From NCBI GenBank assembly GCA_033085395.1, contig JANQBS010000068.1, positions 1 to 64,000 of the forward strand: 64,000 nt of DNA, given 5' to 3'. Made by a program: the position numbers and the translations under genes. Shown one piece after another: positions 11,587-23,525 of the stretch. Under the pieces are notes generated by a model that saw only the letters and a program-made list of their open reading frames with translations, was not told where the DNA came from and did no database searches. Positions within the stretch are counted from its first letter, which is position 1. Each line of letters starts with the position of its first letter. This stretch comes from Xanthoparmelia taractica. Lineage: Eukaryota > Ascomycota > Lecanoromycetes > Lecanorales > Parmeliaceae.

Positions 11587-12191
11587 TGAAGATGGTCGTC
11601 AAAGGTCGTTTGCGATAGACACTATCTGTGCGCAGGATACGGACAGATTTGGTTGCGCCTGACGACGCCTGGAATGTTGCTTTCGGCCACCGAATAGACG
11701 CAGGGCCTTTCCAAGGTTGACTTTATTTTGACGTCGGCACTTGGCGACCAAGGGTACTGCACATCACGCGCTTGATGACAATGCTAGGCTGGAGGTCAAT
11801 AGATGTGAGAGCAGCAGAAAGAAGTTTGATATTTGACGATGCGTGCTTTCAGGGATGGGCCCCAAATCAGGTAAAACTTTGGTTCGTGTGTTGTTGATGG
11901 TTCTGGGACTTGGCGTAACCAGTGGGAGTTGCAGGGAAACCCTCAGCCCTATGAGATAGAAAATCTCCGTCAACCACTTAGAACTGTCCATTTCTCATTG
12001 TTGCATATCACTCACATGAGACTGACGTATCAGCTCTTGATTGGACGCTTGACTTTCACTCGCCTTCCTCTTGTGGACAGTAAGACTCAAAAGAGTTGCT
12101 TACAAATCCAAGCTATACCAATTTCCTGCCCAAAATTCCTCAAAACATGCTTTACTCAACGATCCTTTGGTGACATATCAGCCTTCGCCTC
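11587..12191. promoter_or_regulatory. Shared intergenic region between apsA and cwc24
   Basis: A 605-bp stretch between two divergent start codons has no supported gene. It must hold both promoters. No single element stands out enough to name. Confidence 0.4.
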
Positions 12192-13211
12192 ATGGACACT
12201 ACATTACTCCAAGAGCAAAGACCTTCAGACACCCAACCTCTATTCAAGAAGCGCGGCGCAAAGAACATCCGCAAACGCCCCGCAACCCCCCCTCTAGCAG
12301 CCTCTGACTCAGAGTCCGGCTACACCTCCACAGAAGACGAAGGACGAAGGATAAAACGCCGCAGAAAGACCGCCATCGTCACCGCATCCTCGACCACCGC
12401 CTCCAAAGCACAAACCGAAGACCTCACCACCACCAAATACTCCGCCGACCGCTCGGCCCAAATCTCAGAAACGAACGATGCAACCAAGACATCCAACTGG
12501 TTCGACGAGTCCGGCCGCGACGCGAAATCCCTTCTGGGCACATCTCGAAATCGCCCTGTGCAGCCTGACAAGGCCACAGAGCCAAGCAACGACGGGACCT
12601 ACAAAGGCGCTGCCGGCTACCAGTCCTTCATTCCCAAGAATCCAAACGCCCCCTCCCGCACCGTCGGCCCGGTAAAAGCGCCTACGAACATTCGCACAAT
12701 CACCGTCACGGATTTCGCGCCAGACGTGTGCAAGGACTACAAGCAGACGGGCTTTTGCGGGTTTGGGGATAGTTGCAAGTTCTTACATGCACGAGAGGAC
12801 TACAAGCAGGGCTGGGAACTCGACAAGGACTGGGAGAAGGTCGGCGATAAAGGCAAAGGGGGCGGTAAAGCAGTAAAGAGCCTTGCAGAGGCGGAGGACT
12901 CGGAGGAAGAAGATGCGGCGCTGGAGGGGATCCCGTTCGCGTGTATCATATGTAAGGAGCCTTATACGAATCCGATCATCACGAAATGCGGGCACTACTT
13001 CTGCGAAACTTGTGCGCTGCAGAGATATAGGAAGAACCCGAGTTGCGCGGCCTGTGGGGCTGGAACTGGTGGCGTCTTTAATGGGGCCAAGAACTTGAGG
13101 AAAATTCTGGATAGGAAGCGGGAGAGGGCGAAGAAAAGGAGGGAGAAAGCGAAGGAGGCTGGAGAGGAAGTGTCAGAGGAAGATGAAGATGGTGGCGAGG
13201 AGGGTGGCTAA
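12192..13211 (+). CDS. cwc24: Pre-mRNA-splicing factor Cwc24 (CCCH zinc finger plus RING)
   Basis: One exon, 339 aa. The N-terminus has the basic FKKRGAKNIRKRP patch typical of Cwc24/RNF113. A CCCH zinc finger, C-x8-C-x5-C-x3-H (CKDYKQTGFCGFGDSCKFLH), lies at about residues 180-199. A RING finger follows at about 250-290 (CIICKEPYTNPIITKCGHYF, then C-x2-C and C-x2-C). The C-terminus is Lys/Arg-rich and then acidic. Cwc24 joins the activated spliceosome near the 5' splice site and is released before the first step by Prp2 action; the human homologue RNF113A is also a ubiquitin ligase. Length and domain order match the family. Its stop is 97 bp from the stop of the convergent ferrochelatase gene. 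Confidence 0.95.
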   Translation: MDTTLLQEQRPSDTQPLFKKRGAKNIRKRPATPPLAASDSESGYTSTEDEGRRIKRRRKTAIVTASSTTASKAQTEDLTTTKYSADRSAQISETNDATKTSNWFDESGRDAKSLLGTSRNRPVQPDKATEPSNDGTYKGAAGYQSFIPKNPNAPSRTVGPVKAPTNIRTITVTDFAPDVCKDYKQTGFCGFGDSCKFLHAREDYKQGWELDKDWEKVGDKGKGGGKAVKSLAEAEDSEEEDAALEGIPFACIICKEPYTNPIITKCGHYFCETCALQRYRKNPSCAACGAGTGGVFNGAKNLRKILDRKRERAKKRREKAKEAGEEVSEEDEDGGEEGG

Positions 13212-13307
13212 GAAGGTTATCCACTACATGTAGAGCGCTATATGTAGACAAGAAGAGAAAAAATAAACCATCGTGAACTGTAACAACTTTTTGCTATCCG
13301 TGCTGTG

Positions 13308-14728
13308 CTATCTGACGGAGAGCCGATTCTCCTGACTGACGAAAAACTTCTTTTGCTCCCTGGGTAATGGTCAGTAAGGAGTATAGAACGCTCAAAGGGG
13401 ATGTACTCACAGACACCGTTCGCTTTTGCAACCCTGACACCGCAGCCCCATCTGCCTCGAGCAACTGTCGCCACTCCTCAGATGCTTAACTGCAATATCC
13501 GCCAGCGCCTCAATAAACACCCTGCTATCATTCAGACTCTCCGCTCTTTTGACACCAGGATGTCCCGCCTCATGTATAACCTCTTGATCAAGTTCGAACA
13601 GTGTTTCAATGTGATCGCTCGTAAACGCAATCGGTATGAGGATAAGATCCGTCTGCCCCTTCTTCACATACTCTTGCACCGTATCACTCGTCTGAGCGCC
13701 CAGCCACGCCGATGGCCCGACCTGCGACTGCCAGCACAAGCGGTACGGGTTGCCGAAGCCGAGTCTTTGCATCACAGCGTAGACCGTAGCGGCGACCTCG
13801 GCAGGATACGTGTCGCCTCTGTTGACGACGCTCATGGGTAAGCTGTGTGCGGAAAATAGTAAAACGACGTCTTTCCGCGTCTCCTCGGGGTATGTGGCCA
13901 GCTGCGTCTCCACGTTCCGTGCGAACGCTTCCACGAGGCCTGGGTGGACGGGCCATCGGTCTATGACGCTCCATGTTATTGAACCCGCGGGGTCCAATCC
14001 TGTGACGCCTTTCCCTTCTAATCGATTCCGCCACTTCCATAGTTCGTTCAGTGAGCTTCCGGTTGTCGAGCACGAGTACTGCGGGTACTGTGTGAATGCT
14101 ACCGCGCGCCCTCCTTTACCGCCTCCGAAACCGTCTTTCAGCAGATTTGCATACATATCCTCTGTCAGTGGGTTGGCGTAGCGAAATGCGACGTACGGTT
14201 TATGCGGTGCGGTTTCGGGTGATATTAGGTCTAGTAGCTTGCACATCTCGAAGGATTGGTATTCGGACCATTTACGTATTGGGGAACCGCCACCTATGGC
14301 TGCATATTGTTTCTTTATTTTAGGCGTACGGCGGCTGGAGATGAGAGGTCCGAGGTAGGATTGTAGACGGCCGAGTGGGATGAGGTCCCCATCTGCCTAT
14401 CGAAAGTCAAGAGTCAGCCAAGTATATTTGAAATGGCGCATAGAAATTTCAGATAATGACCACCCGGGGAGCTTACGAATAACTTGCTAAGGAAGTCGCC
14501 AACTTCGTCCGTTGTGGAGGGACCGCCCATGTTCATGAAGACCATTGCTGTAGGACCCTTGGATGAAGCCGCATCTTGGGTGACCGGGGGGACGACTGTT
14601 GCCATTGAGCGCATTTGGCATTGTGGAAACTTTGAAGTTCCATGCCGTGTGCTTAGGGGGGCTACTTTCGATATAGTGGACGGGGAGAAGTGTTTGTAGA
14701 GTTGGGAAACCGGAGATCGGACCGCCAT
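13308..14728 (-). CDS. hem15: Ferrochelatase, mitochondrial
   Basis: Three exons, 14728-14477, 14396-13411 and 13359-13308, total 1290 nt and give 429 aa. Introns are 80 and 51 nt, both GT-AG. I chose the ATG at 14728 because it opens a basic, Ser/Arg-rich leader suited to mitochondrial import; the frame has no other in-frame ATG upstream. Ferrochelatase motifs are clear: TAMVFMNMGGPST, YAAIGGGSPIRKWSEYQ (interrupted upstream by intron 1), FTQYPQYSCSTTGSS, LLFSAHSLPM with the catalytic His, PIAFTSDHIETLFELD. It inserts ferrous iron into protoporphyrin IX in the matrix, the last step of haem synthesis. The last exon adds EQKKFF after a C-x2-C-x4-C group, which fits the 2Fe-2S ligands of animal and fission-yeast enzymes. 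The gene is divergent from ku70 across 292 bp. Confidence 0.95.
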
Positions 14729-15020
14729 ATTATGTGAACACCGCAAGATTTGGATCAAAGTAGCCTTTAGCAAGGATGGAGGTCGCGGACCGTGTAATTT
14801 GGAGAAAAGAAGTACCGCTTATTATGGATTCTCAGCTCTCGATGATGCCGAGAACATCTCGTCACGTGCAACGGCGTAAAGTGGTTCGCGCTAGTCGCGT
14901 CTGCCTTCATAGGAGACTTGACTTTCCGGGCTTCATATCATCAAATTTACTCACGAGCTCAAAGGAAGCTCATCAGTGATGCTTGGTAGAACTGTCCAGG
15001 ATAGCACGAATTGATGCGGC
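14729..15020. promoter_or_regulatory. Bidirectional promoter region hem15/ku70 with a CACGTG box
   Basis: The 292 bp between divergent ATGs contains CACGTG at 14863-14868, inside CGTCACGTGCAACG. The same core occurs upstream of the ZGRF1-like gene. Binding is inferred only from sequence. Confidence 0.35.
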
Positions 15021-17148
15021 ATGGCAGGTGGAAATCAATGGAAGCCTCCCAGCGAGGAGGAGGAAGAAGAAGAAGAAGAAATCGATGAAGCCGTACGTAA
15101 AGATATCGCTAAGCTATGAGAATGTGTCTTATCTGATATAGTATAGGCCTATAAGTCTGCTAGAGATGCTGTGCTTTTCGTGATTGAGGTCAGCCCATCA
15201 ATGCTCACGGCCCCACCTCCAACGGATGCGAAGAAGCAAGAACGAGATACTCCAACTTTGGCAGCGTTAAAGTGCGCATATGCTTTGATGCAACAGCGCA
15301 TCATCTCTAACCCCAACGATATGATGGGTGTTCTACTTTACAGCACAAAAGAAACGAAGTTCCAACAAGAAGAAGAGGCTCGCGGAGGGCTGGCTTACCC
15401 GAACTGCTATCTTCTTACCGACCTTGATATTCCTGCGGCAGATGATGTCAAGGCTCTGAAGAACCTAGTCGAAGACGAAGAGGAGTCGCAAAAGATTCTC
15501 GTACCGTCCGCAGAACCAGTCTCGATGGCCAACGTATTGTTCTGCGCAAACCAAATCTTCACTACCAAAGCACCCAATTTCACATCTAGGCGGCTTTTCC
15601 TTGTGACAGATAACGATGACCCACACGCAAAGGATAAGGCTTTAAAGTCTTCAGCCGCTGTCCGAGCCAAAGACTTGTATGATCTGGGTGTCATTATCGA
15701 GCTGTTTCCCATTTCAAGACCAGACCATGAATTTGATACGTCCAAATTCTACGATGTGCGACCTCAACCTCTGATGTTACCTGCTGAAGCTAAATCACTA
15801 TAGGATATCATTTACAATGTCTCGCCAACAGACCCAGAAGCTCCTGCACCGGTTTCTGGCGGAGTCGCCCCATCGTTAACAAGCGATGGTATCTCTCTAC
15901 TCACATCACTCCTCTCATCCATCAACTCCAAAGCAGTCGCAAAAAGGGCTCTGTTCTCTTCTGTGCCATTCGAAATTGGGCCCGGCTTCAAGATTTCTGT
16001 AAAAGGGTACATCATCTTCAAGCGCCAAGAACCCAAACGCAGCTGCTATGTCTGGCTTGAGGGCGAGAAGCCACAAATTGCTACCGGAGTGACTACTCAG
16101 ACGGCCGACGATACCGCCAGAACAGTAGAGAAAGTAGAGATCAAAAAAGCGTACAAATTCGGAGGTGAGCAAGTCACATTCACACCGGAAGAAGTATCAA
16201 GTCTTCGTCATTTTGGCGATCCTGGAATCCGAATCATCGGTTTCAAACCTCAGTCGATGCTGCCCATTTGGGCTAACACCAGGCCTTCCACATTCATATA
16301 TCCTTCGGAAGAAGACTATGTCGGTTCAACGCGTGTCTTCTCCGCATTGCAGCAGAAACTTTTGAAAGACCAAAAGATTGGAATAGCTTGGTTCGTTGCG
16401 AGGAAGAATGCTACACCAGTGATTACCGCTATTCTTCCAGGAGCAGAGAAAGTCGATGAAAACGGCGCTCAAATCATTCCACCTGGCATGTGGCTCACAC
16501 CGTTACCATTTGCAGACGATATCCGACAGAACCCGGAGACGAACCTAATTCGCTCACCAGAAGGACTCATAGATCGAATGAGGGAAGTAGTTCAGCAGCT
16601 GCAACTTCCCAAAGCAATGTACGACCCTCGCAAGTACCCCAATCCCGCTCTGCAATGGCATTACCGGATACTGCAAGCCATGGCTTTAGAAGAGGACCTT
16701 CCAGAGAAGCCAGAAGACAAGACGATCCCAAAGTATAGGCAAATCGACAAGCGAGCCGGGCCTTATGTCATCGACTGGGGTCACGAGCTCCACAAGGAAT
16801 ATGAGGAGTGGCAGAAAGAAAACGAGACGACGACGGCCTCTGTTTCAGCGAAACGCCCTGCTCCTTCTGGAAAGAATGACCTGCCGGACCGAAGCAAGAA
16901 AGTCAAGACTGCGACTCCCGATGGCGGTCCAACGGACGCGGAGATGAAGCATGCGTATATGAAACAAGAGCACAAGAAGGTATGCATTCAGTCGTAAAGG
17001 ATTGCTAGGAGCCAAGCTGATTTGGTCCCACTCTTTTTAGATGACGATACCGCAATTAAAAGCTTGGTTGCAAGGGAAGAGTATGAGTAGTAGCGGTAAA
17101 AAGGCCGATTTGCTGGAGCGAGTGGAGGAATTCTTCGAGCAAAAATGA
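15021..17148 (+). CDS. ku70: Ku70, non-homologous end-joining DNA end-binding subunit
   Basis: Four exons, 15021-15092, 15147-15755, 15804-16979 and 17041-17148, give 654 aa (1965 nt, phase closes). Introns of 54, 48 and 61 nt are GT-AG. The N-terminus is a run of Glu (GAA/GAG codons), then the vWA-like domain (SARDAVLFVIEVSPSML; FLVTDNDDPH; DLYDLGVIIELFPIS). The core beta-barrel follows (PFEIGPGFKISVKGY, VTFTPEEVSSLRHFGDPGI, PIWANTRPSTFIYPSEEDYV). The last exon encodes a SAP domain (MTIPQLKAWLQGKSMSSSGK then ADLLERVEEFF). With Ku80 it forms the ring that loads on double-strand ends and recruits ligase IV; it also protects telomeres. Length is normal for fungal Ku70 and no lesion is seen. Confidence 0.96.
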
Positions 17149-17621
17149 TGAGTGTGCGTTGCTATAAAAGCTGTCGTACTGGAGTATTGAATGTCATGAC
17201 ATGAAAAGCAGATAGTCTCGATTTGAGACGCAGTGACATGAATACAAAATCCGAGATAGTGGCTATATTCGGAAGCAGAAGAATATCCACCGATGATGAG
17301 GGCACCTTATGTAGCCTTGATGCATCTACAGTATTCACTCTTTGATACATCAGGGGATAGGCTTTTGGCCTCCTCAATGCGCTGAATTCTGCGCTTGGGC
17401 CAGAAATAGAAAGATCACGTCTTCATTCATCTTACAGAATAGGGGTATCCAAATACAGAAATCCTGTAAATCCTGTCCAACCATATTCTAGCAGTGCCCA
17501 TAGACATCACAATAGCATTTCTCCTCAGGAGGACAACTGTAAGCTTCGGATTAGCAAATCAATTCCCCTCAATGCTCCTGTCCGTGCACTGCACCAAAAG
17601 GAAAAGGGAAAGCGTAACCTA
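17149..17621. other. Convergent intergenic region ku70/DUF3431
   Basis: No gene is supported here. The stretch carries the 3' flanks of two convergent genes. Confidence 0.5.
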
Positions 17622-18538
17622 CTATACAGCATCTTTCCCAAATATAACATGCCACAGAAATTCCAACACCCTCCCACTCTTCGCATCGCTCTTCTCCGTC
17701 TCCACAATCCACTCTCTAAACCGTTCATAATCACTCAACGGCCTAGCCAGCACCTGATCCCTCGACACCGCAAACTGCGCGCAGCACGCAGCCCCCACCA
17801 GCGTCGGCGCCATCTCCTTCTCCCCCCTCTGCTCCTGCTGCGCCTCCCTCTCTCCATGACTCGTCCCCGCAGACACGTCCGCCCATACTTCCGGCGTAAC
17901 ATGCGCATTGTGCCTATGTGCTTCCAAACACCCCGGGTTCCAATTGCAGCGCAGATTCACGTAGCCGGATTTTTGTACGAAGGGTATTTGGAGGGAGCGC
18001 AGCGCGTCGACGTTGTCGTGGAGGGGGGTGTCGGTGTGCCAGGCGGAGAGGAAGCCGGAGCGGTGGGAGTGGAGGAATACGAGGATGGCTGGGAGGTTGG
18101 CGTAGTTGTCGATGATGTAGGAGAGATAGGCCATTGATTCTCTGCCTTTGTTCATTGGGGTTGTGAGGGTAGTATCGGTGGTATTGGGGGAGGGGTTGAC
18201 GGTGTAGATTGCTGCTTGCCAGCTGTATTTTGTCGTTAGCAAAGCATAGCAGAGATGGGAAAGAATTAGAGCCACGCATACTCTGGCAAATGTTCTGCTA
18301 CCCAGTCCGTATTCTCCTCTTCCGTCTTGGCCATGATGACGACCTTATCGCCAGCATCGCCGCCAAAGGTCGGGATATTCTGCACGGGGCCATGCTGGAA
18401 CGTGTTCTTCCACGAGTGGGCGATGTAGGTGGAGACGCCGTACTGGTCCCAAATGTCTTCAAGCTTTATCTTGACGATTAGAAGGAGGATGATTGATATG
18501 AGGGAGGCACTTAGAGCGAAGCGCAGGGCTAGTCTCAT
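17622..18538 (-). CDS. DUF3431 family type II membrane protein
   Basis: Two exons, 18538-18282 and 18222-17622, give 285 aa; the intron is 59 nt, GT-AG. The N-terminus has one membrane helix after a short basic start (ALRFALSASLISIILLLIVK), giving a type II anchor or signal anchor. The DUF3431 domain fills the rest: DKVVIMAKTEEENTDWVAEH, AIYTVNPS, NKGRESMAYLSYIIDNYANL, FLHSHRSGF, and a C-terminal FAVSRDQVLARP segment. The pattern resembles Golgi-type glycan-processing or glycosyltransferase-like proteins, but the family's biochemical function is not established. It is the last intact gene before the retrotransposon block. Confidence 0.85.
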
Positions 18539-18720
18539 CGTTGCTTTAAGACGGCTGAAGAAGGTGAGCGAGGGCGCGCAACGGTATTTGGATATCGAGG
18601 CATCGGCATCTCAAAACAGGTCACCGCATCTCTTCCATCTCTAACGTTAACACTCAGTCAGAGTTTGTATTAATGGAACAAAAAGTCATGCTACAAAGAT
18701 AGCAATCTACCCCAGCTTCA

Positions 18721-18996
18721 TGTTGCAAATGTGGGTGACGGATAGCTATGACTAAGCAGAAATACTGTTCAATGATTGGCTAAGGCTAGCTGATTGATCC
18801 GATTGATCAAGTCTTAAGGACATAAGGAAGGAAGCACATGAAGGCGGTCATGGATCAGTCTATATACTCGCTGAGAAGATTCCATTAGATTCGCCATTAT
18901 TCGCTGTCTTCACTCATAGAACGCTGGCTGGATCAGGGGATTCTTCCCCGCTGGAATTGGCCAGAAATCAAGCGAAATAATTATCTAATATCAATA
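18721..18996 (-). repeat. Left LTR (3' LTR of the minus-strand copia element)
   Basis: It runs from TGTTGCAAATGTGGGTGACG to CAATA and aligns over its full 276 bp with the right LTR. Differences are mostly transitions. It keeps more G+C than the right copy in places, for example TGTTGC here against TATTGC there. The purine-rich AAAGAGGAA (minus strand) abuts it at 18997 and fits a polypurine tract. Confidence 0.9.
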
Positions 18997-20479
18997 TTCC
19001 CTCTTTATTATTTCATTTATTCAGGACGGACTTAAGGCTATATAGATCGAGCAACTGTCTATCTCGCTGGAACGCCTACGGAGCAAGCGGCTTAGTCAAT
19101 ATATTAGCTGCTTGATCGGCGGTGAGTACAAAATCAAGTCCAATCAATTTATCCTCGTAGATCTAGTATATGTAGTAATACTAAATATCAATGTGCTTGA
19201 TTCTCTGATAATATTTAGAGTTCTTGACGAGGGCTAGGCTAATCTTATTATTATCAAGTAGCTGTATAAAAGCGTTCTTGGGATTTCAAAAGAATAGTTC
19301 TTTCAGTTAGCGAGTCATTTATATAATAGTCTTTGCGACCTTGGTAAGGACTATATACTCAGCCTTAGTAATAGACGTAGCTATATCGCGTTGCTTCTTG
19401 CTAATCTAAATATATGCGGCTTAACCTCGCAATAAGACGTGATTATAGATGAATTTGCGATTTAATTTATCGTTATTAACTTATTATAGACTGAGTTAGA
19501 ATAAGCTATTAGATCACCGTCTCGACGAAAGCGTAGTTTATATTTAACTATTTCGATTACGTATTTAAGTACGCGGTTAAGTGTATTTATATAACGTATA
19601 GTTAAATTATAATAGTACTAACTTAGCTTTTTAATAATGAAGATTAAGTTAAAACGTATTTTAGTTATAAGATATATAAGACTTTTAATTTATTTTTGAT
19701 AATCCCGCTAATTAACTTGTTCTTCTTTAAATCGAGCGAGTTAAATAGACTTATATTTATCGATTAAAGTATTAATCGAAGTGCATTACTTCATATCGTA
19801 TTACTAAAGTATCTTTCTAGCGTATTGTAACTGCTTAATCACTAGCGTATTCTTAATTCGATAAGTTTAAATACTTAGTATTCTTTTTACTAATTTAAAG
19901 TCTTTCACCTTAAAGACTTACTTAATCTAATTCTTAATCTAGGTTATAAGTGCTTTAGTTTTGGTAAATACGAGAATATTATTAACATAGAGAGCGATAA
20001 TAGTTAACTCGTTTTTAGTGATTCGAATAAAGATATATTTATTTAAAGAAATAATCTTGAAACCTATCTTTCTAAGTATCTCACTAAATTTCTAATTTTA
20101 AATACACGCTAATTATTTAAGATTATATAAATCTTTTAGTAGCTATAATCTATTTTCTTTAACACCTAGCGAGATAGGAAAGCTCTATAGGAAAGTTATA
20201 TAGATCACCTCTTATAGAATGCTATTGAGATATGCGTTATCCATATTCAATTAATAATATAGTAGTCCTAGAAGTACTACGAGCGCGAATAGTAATCGTA
20301 GGGATTTAAATCTTATAATAAGAGTAAACGTCTTATTAAAATCGATATTAGCTATCTAAGTAAAACCTCGAGCGATTAATCTAACTTTATACTTATCGAT
20401 AATCTTATCGAGATTGTATTTAATCTTATAGACTCACTTGCATATGATTAGTTTGCGTCCCGCTGAAACCTAAACGATC

Positions 20480-20620
20480 TGTCACGGTTTTGGTATCTGC
20501 TCTCCGAATGCCAAGCCGGTGTGGATCAATGTTGCTCCGGAGAAGAGTTTTCAGAGCATTCGTAGCATATTTGAACAATGGAAGCAGTCAATCCCACTAC
20601 ACGTCCATTCGTTCGTGACA
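20480..20620. mobile_element. 141-bp solo-LTR-like insertion
   Basis: The block begins TGTCACGG and ends CGTGACA and is flanked on both sides by CGATC (20475-20479, 20621-20625), a 5-bp target duplication. The TG...CA ends and 5-bp duplication suit a solo LTR; a small terminal-repeat transposon is the alternative. Its G+C content is normal although it sits inside RIP-ravaged DNA, so it arrived later or was too short for RIP to recognise. Confidence 0.75.
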
Positions 20621-21115
20621 CGATCTTTCATGTGCTATTAATTATATGGGCCGTGAATTTAGTAGTCATAACTATAATTTATTCTCGTGAGTTAGGTTTA
20701 TTAATAACTTCTTTATATATAAGCGACTCGATCTTTGATAATCTATAGACGAGGTGTACTTTTAATTTACCGAATTCTTTAAAGAATTTCTAGCTTATAA
20801 TCTTCTTTCTAATGCGAACTAGTCTATTAAATACTACTATTAATTTAATAGATCGTTTGCTAAAAATCTTAGTCCTAGGGTTAGATGCTAATATAATAGT
20901 TAAAGTATCTAGAATTAATAATTTATAAGTCGCTGAAATCTCTTCTTTATTAGATGTTTTAGTAACGAGAGTTCTCGATATTAAGAGAGGTTTAATCGAA
21001 GAGCTACTCTTATTTTACTAATCCTACGGGCTAGATTGCGAATTCTCTTCGATATTTGAGTTCTTCTGCGAGAAATCTTTCTCTAATTCGGGTTCGCTTA
21101 AAGCTATGTTTTGAT

Positions 21116-22299
21116 TACGGGCCGGAAAGATCTAGTATATTTGGTGGGATATCTTATATTATATCGTATTATATTATATCATGGGAGTGTATCATGGGGG
21201 GGTTATATTAGATTACTTATAAAGATATGAGATAAGAAATTACTAGTATTATGAAATAATCTGAAAAATTTCTAATATATGTAGGGATATCCTATAATGT
21301 AGATTATTTCTTATATTAGGTGGCGAATAAGATAAGAAATACTTCTTACGCTAACTATTAGCATTAATGTAGATTTTCGTCTTGCGAATTTATATATATT
21401 AGATATTAGTGATAACTAGAATAATAACTAGAATTTATATATCTTAGTTAAAGTTATTAATAGATCTTTCCCTTGTCTTTAAACAGCGTCCTATTTCTTC
21501 GAATTATATTAGCTTTTTTAAAAGTCCTCGTTAATTAGGCTGACGCGAATTTTATTAAGAAGCTCTTATAAGAATAATTAAATAATATACGTTATATAGA
21601 GAATATATTTAAGATTCCTTATATTCTACTCTTCAAAATTAAGTAAATTATTAAATCTTTATATTATTTATACGAAGCGTGTAACTTTAATAACTAAGGA
21701 TATATAATTATAAAGAATAATCGTAAATTCTTTTTATGATGCGAAGGAAAGAGAGGGGAATTTGCTATCGTAGAATAGATGGTAGATTATTATTATAATT
21801 AGCGTGCTAGTAATTCTTCTGATAATTAAATAAATTAAATATATTAATAGTAGTAGAAATAATTCGCCAAGCCCTAGGTGATTACGAAGATCTTTTATAA
21901 TACGATGCTAAATGCGATAGCGAGCTTAGCTTAATAACGTGATAGTGAAGTGAAATAATAGTAATGGCGATGATAAAGTGAAGTGATGGCTAGAATAATG
22001 GCTAGAATATTTAATAATGTGATAATAAAGTGAAGTAATAGCTAGAATAATGATTAGAATACGTTCGCATGATTCTATATAGAGTAACTTCTTCTATATA
22101 TAGTATATTTCCCATACCCCTGCATATAATATGGGATACCCCTACATATATTAGAAATTTCTTAGACCATTTCATGATATCAGCACGTCTCTTAGATTAT
22201 TTTATAAAAATCAAATGATATGGTCTCAATATTATATCATATCATGGTATGGTATCGACACCCCATATCCCAGACCATCCCAGACCTTTTCGACTCGTA
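21116..22299. mobile_element. Nested hAT-like non-autonomous element, 1184 bp
   Basis: The ends are inverted: TACGGGCCGGAAAGATCT on the left against TACGAGTCGAAAAGGTCT (reverse complement) on the right, differing only by transitions. Similarity extends inward roughly 200 bp on each side (around AATTTCTAATATATGTAGGG). The flanks GTTTTGAT (21108-21115) and GTTTTAAT (22300-22307) are an 8-bp target duplication with one G-to-A change. Eight-base duplications are characteristic of hAT transposons. No transposase is visible. Confidence 0.82.
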
Positions 22300-23249
22300 G
22301 TTTTAATTATTTATTAATAGCGATATAACGTGGCCTTCAGGCTATATATTATTATCCTACTCGTTATCGTCGCTAGATATAGCATTATTTAAAATATCTA
22401 AAACTTTATTAGATATCTCGATGTGATTGAGGTTTATAATTAGAATATCTACTCGTAACTAGTTAAATTTCGAAAGTAAACCTTTGGATAATAGTTTTAG
22501 GCCTTTGCGATTCTTATAAAACTTTATATTCGTAGGTCACTCGAATCGATTCTTATTCGGCCTATACATACGATATTAAGTACTCGAATAATATTTAATA
22601 TGGATCTCTAGATAGTTCACGGTATTTAGCTTGATATCTCGTTGCTTCTTAGCTAGAAATACTCTATATATATACTTAAACACTCTTTCTTTACTGAGAT
22701 TTGATTTCTTTTTAAATTATAGCTTATTAGATAACTTACTTTCTCTATTTCTCTGCGATAGTCGATTATATATATAATATACGTATGTCACGGTCTTTAT
22801 CTAGAAGATTAATAATAGTTTAGATTAAATTAGCATCGATCTAACGAGCGTGATCACGGTCTTATTGAATCGTTTGGAAATCTTATTCTAATATGTGATA
22901 TACGTGCTCGTAGACTCCATCGTTATACTTATATCTAGTAATTCTTTTTAAATATCTTAATACTTCTTCGCGTTATTCGTTCTAATCGTTATAATCGATA
23001 TATAATCTTTTATTAATAGTAGTCTAACGTTATTTAGAAGAAATTTATAAATACTCGTCTTTATAATAAGTGGGCGAAGAGATATTTATTTAGTCGTCTT
23101 ATTAATTAGTGATATAAATAGAATATATTTTCCTATAATACTTTCAACTAAAAATAATACTTAAAAGTCCGTATAAAGCCTTGCTTCGAATATCGTTATC
23201 TTAATCTTAGACTCGCGATTAATCGTTCTAATTATCTTTAAGACGTTAT

Positions 23250-23525
23250 TACGGGTCGGAAAGATGTGATATATTTAATGGTATGGGACTAGTTTTTCGA
23301 ATACCATACCGAAAGATATGGGATATTCTATACTCCCATTGGGTTTTTAATAAATATATTACGTAATATTTTTTTATATTCTAAAAATAAGTAAAAAGCT
23401 TAAGCGAACGCTTATGTAATTATAAAATTCTATAAATAGATTAAAAAGATATTATTTTTTAAAAAAAGTTGAAAAAAAGTTAAAAACGACTATGTTCAAC
23501 AGATACCACACCTTTCCGACCCGTA
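23250..23525. mobile_element. Nested hAT-like MITE, 276 bp
   Basis: Terminal inverted repeats begin TACGGGTCGGAAAG at both ends; the right copy reads AAAGGTGTGGTAT where the left has AAAGATGTGATAT. The flanks are an exact 8-bp duplication, GACGTTAT, at 23242-23249 and 23526-23533. The ends match those of the 1184-bp element at 21116-22299, so both belong to one family. Confidence 0.85.
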
